Below, one piece after another: positions 5,345 through 5,947 of a stretch of 5,947 nt of DNA. The notes beneath the pieces were generated by a model. It ran no database searches, was not told the origin of the DNA, and saw only the letters and a program-made list of their open reading frames with translations. A program made the position numbers and the translations under genes. The stretch lies in contig CAMCES010000078.1 in assembly GCA_945873925.1 (NCBI GenBank), positions 1-5,947 on the forward strand. Reading direction: 5' to 3'. The first letter of the stretch is position 1, and each line of letters starts with the position of its first letter. The stretch is from Bordetella parapertussis. Its GTDB lineage: Bacteria; Pseudomonadota; Gammaproteobacteria; Burkholderiales; Burkholderiaceae_C.

Positions 5345-5947
5345 TCAAGCCGTGTCCAAGCGCTGTGCCATCAACCAATCGATTTCATCCGCCGTGAACC
5401 CCGCCTTCAACCTGGCCTCCTGGTTGAAAGGCGGTTTCAGACGGGGCGCGGCATGGTGGTTCACCAGGACCGGGTAATGCACCAAGGGGTCCAGGCTTTG
5501 TTGGGCGCAGAGCCAGCGGAACCAATGGTTGCCCACGGCCACATGCCCGACCTCGTCATGCAAGATGGTGTCCAAGATGGGTTCCAGCGCCCGTGCATGC
5601 ACTGAGGTGGACAGGTGCAGCTTGGACTGGATCAAGGGTGTGGCATCCAAGCCTCTGGCTTCCAAGGTGCGCGGCACCAAGGCCATGCGGGCCAGCACAT
5701 CGTCAGCGGTTTTCTCGCACATCGCCCACAACCCGTCGTGCGCCTCGAAGTCGCCATAGCGGTGGCCCATCGTTTGCAGCAAATGCGCCAACAGCGCGAA
5801 GTGGGTGGACTCCTCATAAGCCACCTTGAACCAATCGAGGTAATAGGCCTCGGGCATGCGGGGGTAACGCCAGATGGCGTCCAAAGCGAGGTTGATGGCG
5901 TTGAACTCGATGTGGCAAATCGCGTGCACCATCGCGGCCAGCCCAGC
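5345..5947 (-). CDS. DUF455 / MiaE-like ferritin-fold protein, 5' partial
   Basis: The frame is open to the right edge of the window and ends at TGA (complement of 5345-5347). The 200 visible residues lack the N-terminus, since full DUF455 proteins run to roughly 250-280 residues. The pattern HIEFNAI (E14, counted from the first visible residue), YEESTHF (E46, H49), RTLEARGLD (E96) and HDEVGHVAVGNHW (E132, H135) gives the E, ExxH, E, ExxH ligand set of ferritin-like four-helix diiron proteins. This supports a di-metal oxidoreductase or hydroxylase fold related to tRNA hydroxylase MiaE, but the real substrate of the DUF455 group is not known to me. ATG at 5932-5930 is internal to the family's conserved helix and is not the true start: residues AGLAA precede it in frame and continue the helix. 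The gene converges on xerD with a 26-bp gap and is transcribed separately. Confidence 0.88.
   Translation of the reverse strand, partial: AGLAAMVHAICHIEFNAINLALDAIWRYPRMPEAYYLDWFKVAYEESTHFALLAHLLQTMGHRYGDFEAHDGLWAMCEKTADDVLARMALVPRTLEARGLDATPLIQSKLHLSTSVHARALEPILDTILHDEVGHVAVGNHWFRWLCAQQSLDPLVHYPVLVNHHAAPRLKPPFNQEARLKAGFTADEIDWLMAQRLDTA

Noticed and set aside
4985..5605. 206-codon plus-strand frame running from xerD across the convergent gap
   Set aside because: It is out of frame with XerD, then antisense to the DUF455 gene; both real genes have strong family signatures.
1..5947. Search for a CRISPR array, tRNA, insertion sequence, phage or defence module, and dif site
   Set aside because: No direct repeat arrays, transposase motifs, tRNA-like cloverleaf or XerCD target site could be recognised by eye. 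XerD here is the chromosomal housekeeping recombinase, not evidence of an integrated element.

Overview
This 5.9 kb window looks like ordinary housekeeping chromosome from a betaproteobacterium. Burkholderiales, probably Comamonadaceae (Limnohabitans/Rhodoferax/Polaromonas type), is my best guess. The guess rests on moderately high GC codon use, an orphan Bug-family (TctC-like) periplasmic binding protein, a MurB/XerD/YajQ/PlsY set of proteobacterial type, and a short GGGGTCAGA-type palindrome that I recall as dispersed in such genomes. Lineage is inferred from protein character only; no search was run.

Layout from left to right. (1) Positions 1-132, +: last 43 codons of an AMP-forming acyl-CoA synthetase. 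(2) 169-1245, +: a Tas-like aldo/keto reductase, followed after 3 bp by (3) plsY, 1249-1905, +, the membrane acyl-phosphate:glycerol-3-phosphate acyltransferase. (4) yajQ, 2387 to 1902, -, converges on plsY; the two stop codons share the palindrome TTAA, and an imperfect hairpin element forms the last codons of plsY. (5) A 39-bp divergent gap separates yajQ from murB (2427-3476, +). murB heads a tightly packed three-gene run: murB, then a Bug-family solute-binding protein (3476-4432, overlapping by 1 nt), then xerD (4407-5318, overlapping by 26 nt). (6) After a 26-bp convergent gap with a small hairpin comes a minus-strand DUF455/MiaE-like ferritin-fold gene, cut at its 5' end by the window edge.

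The genes cover phospholipid synthesis (PlsY), peptidoglycan precursor synthesis (MurB), chromosome dimer resolution (XerD), nucleotide binding/signalling (YajQ) and redox metabolism (Tas-like reductase, DUF455). Nothing suggests that they form a dedicated pathway. The compact spacing, with no intergenic gap over 39 bp, implies two plus-strand transcription units (acyl-CoA synthetase-tas-plsY and murB-bug-xerD) and two opposing single genes.

I found no tRNA, rRNA, CRISPR array, insertion sequence, prophage or defence system, and no convincing undescribed system. The points most worth a second look are the palindromic element that has become the plsY C-terminus, the orphan Bug protein placed between murB and xerD, and the very short yajQ/murB divergent region, which lacks clear ribosome binding sites.
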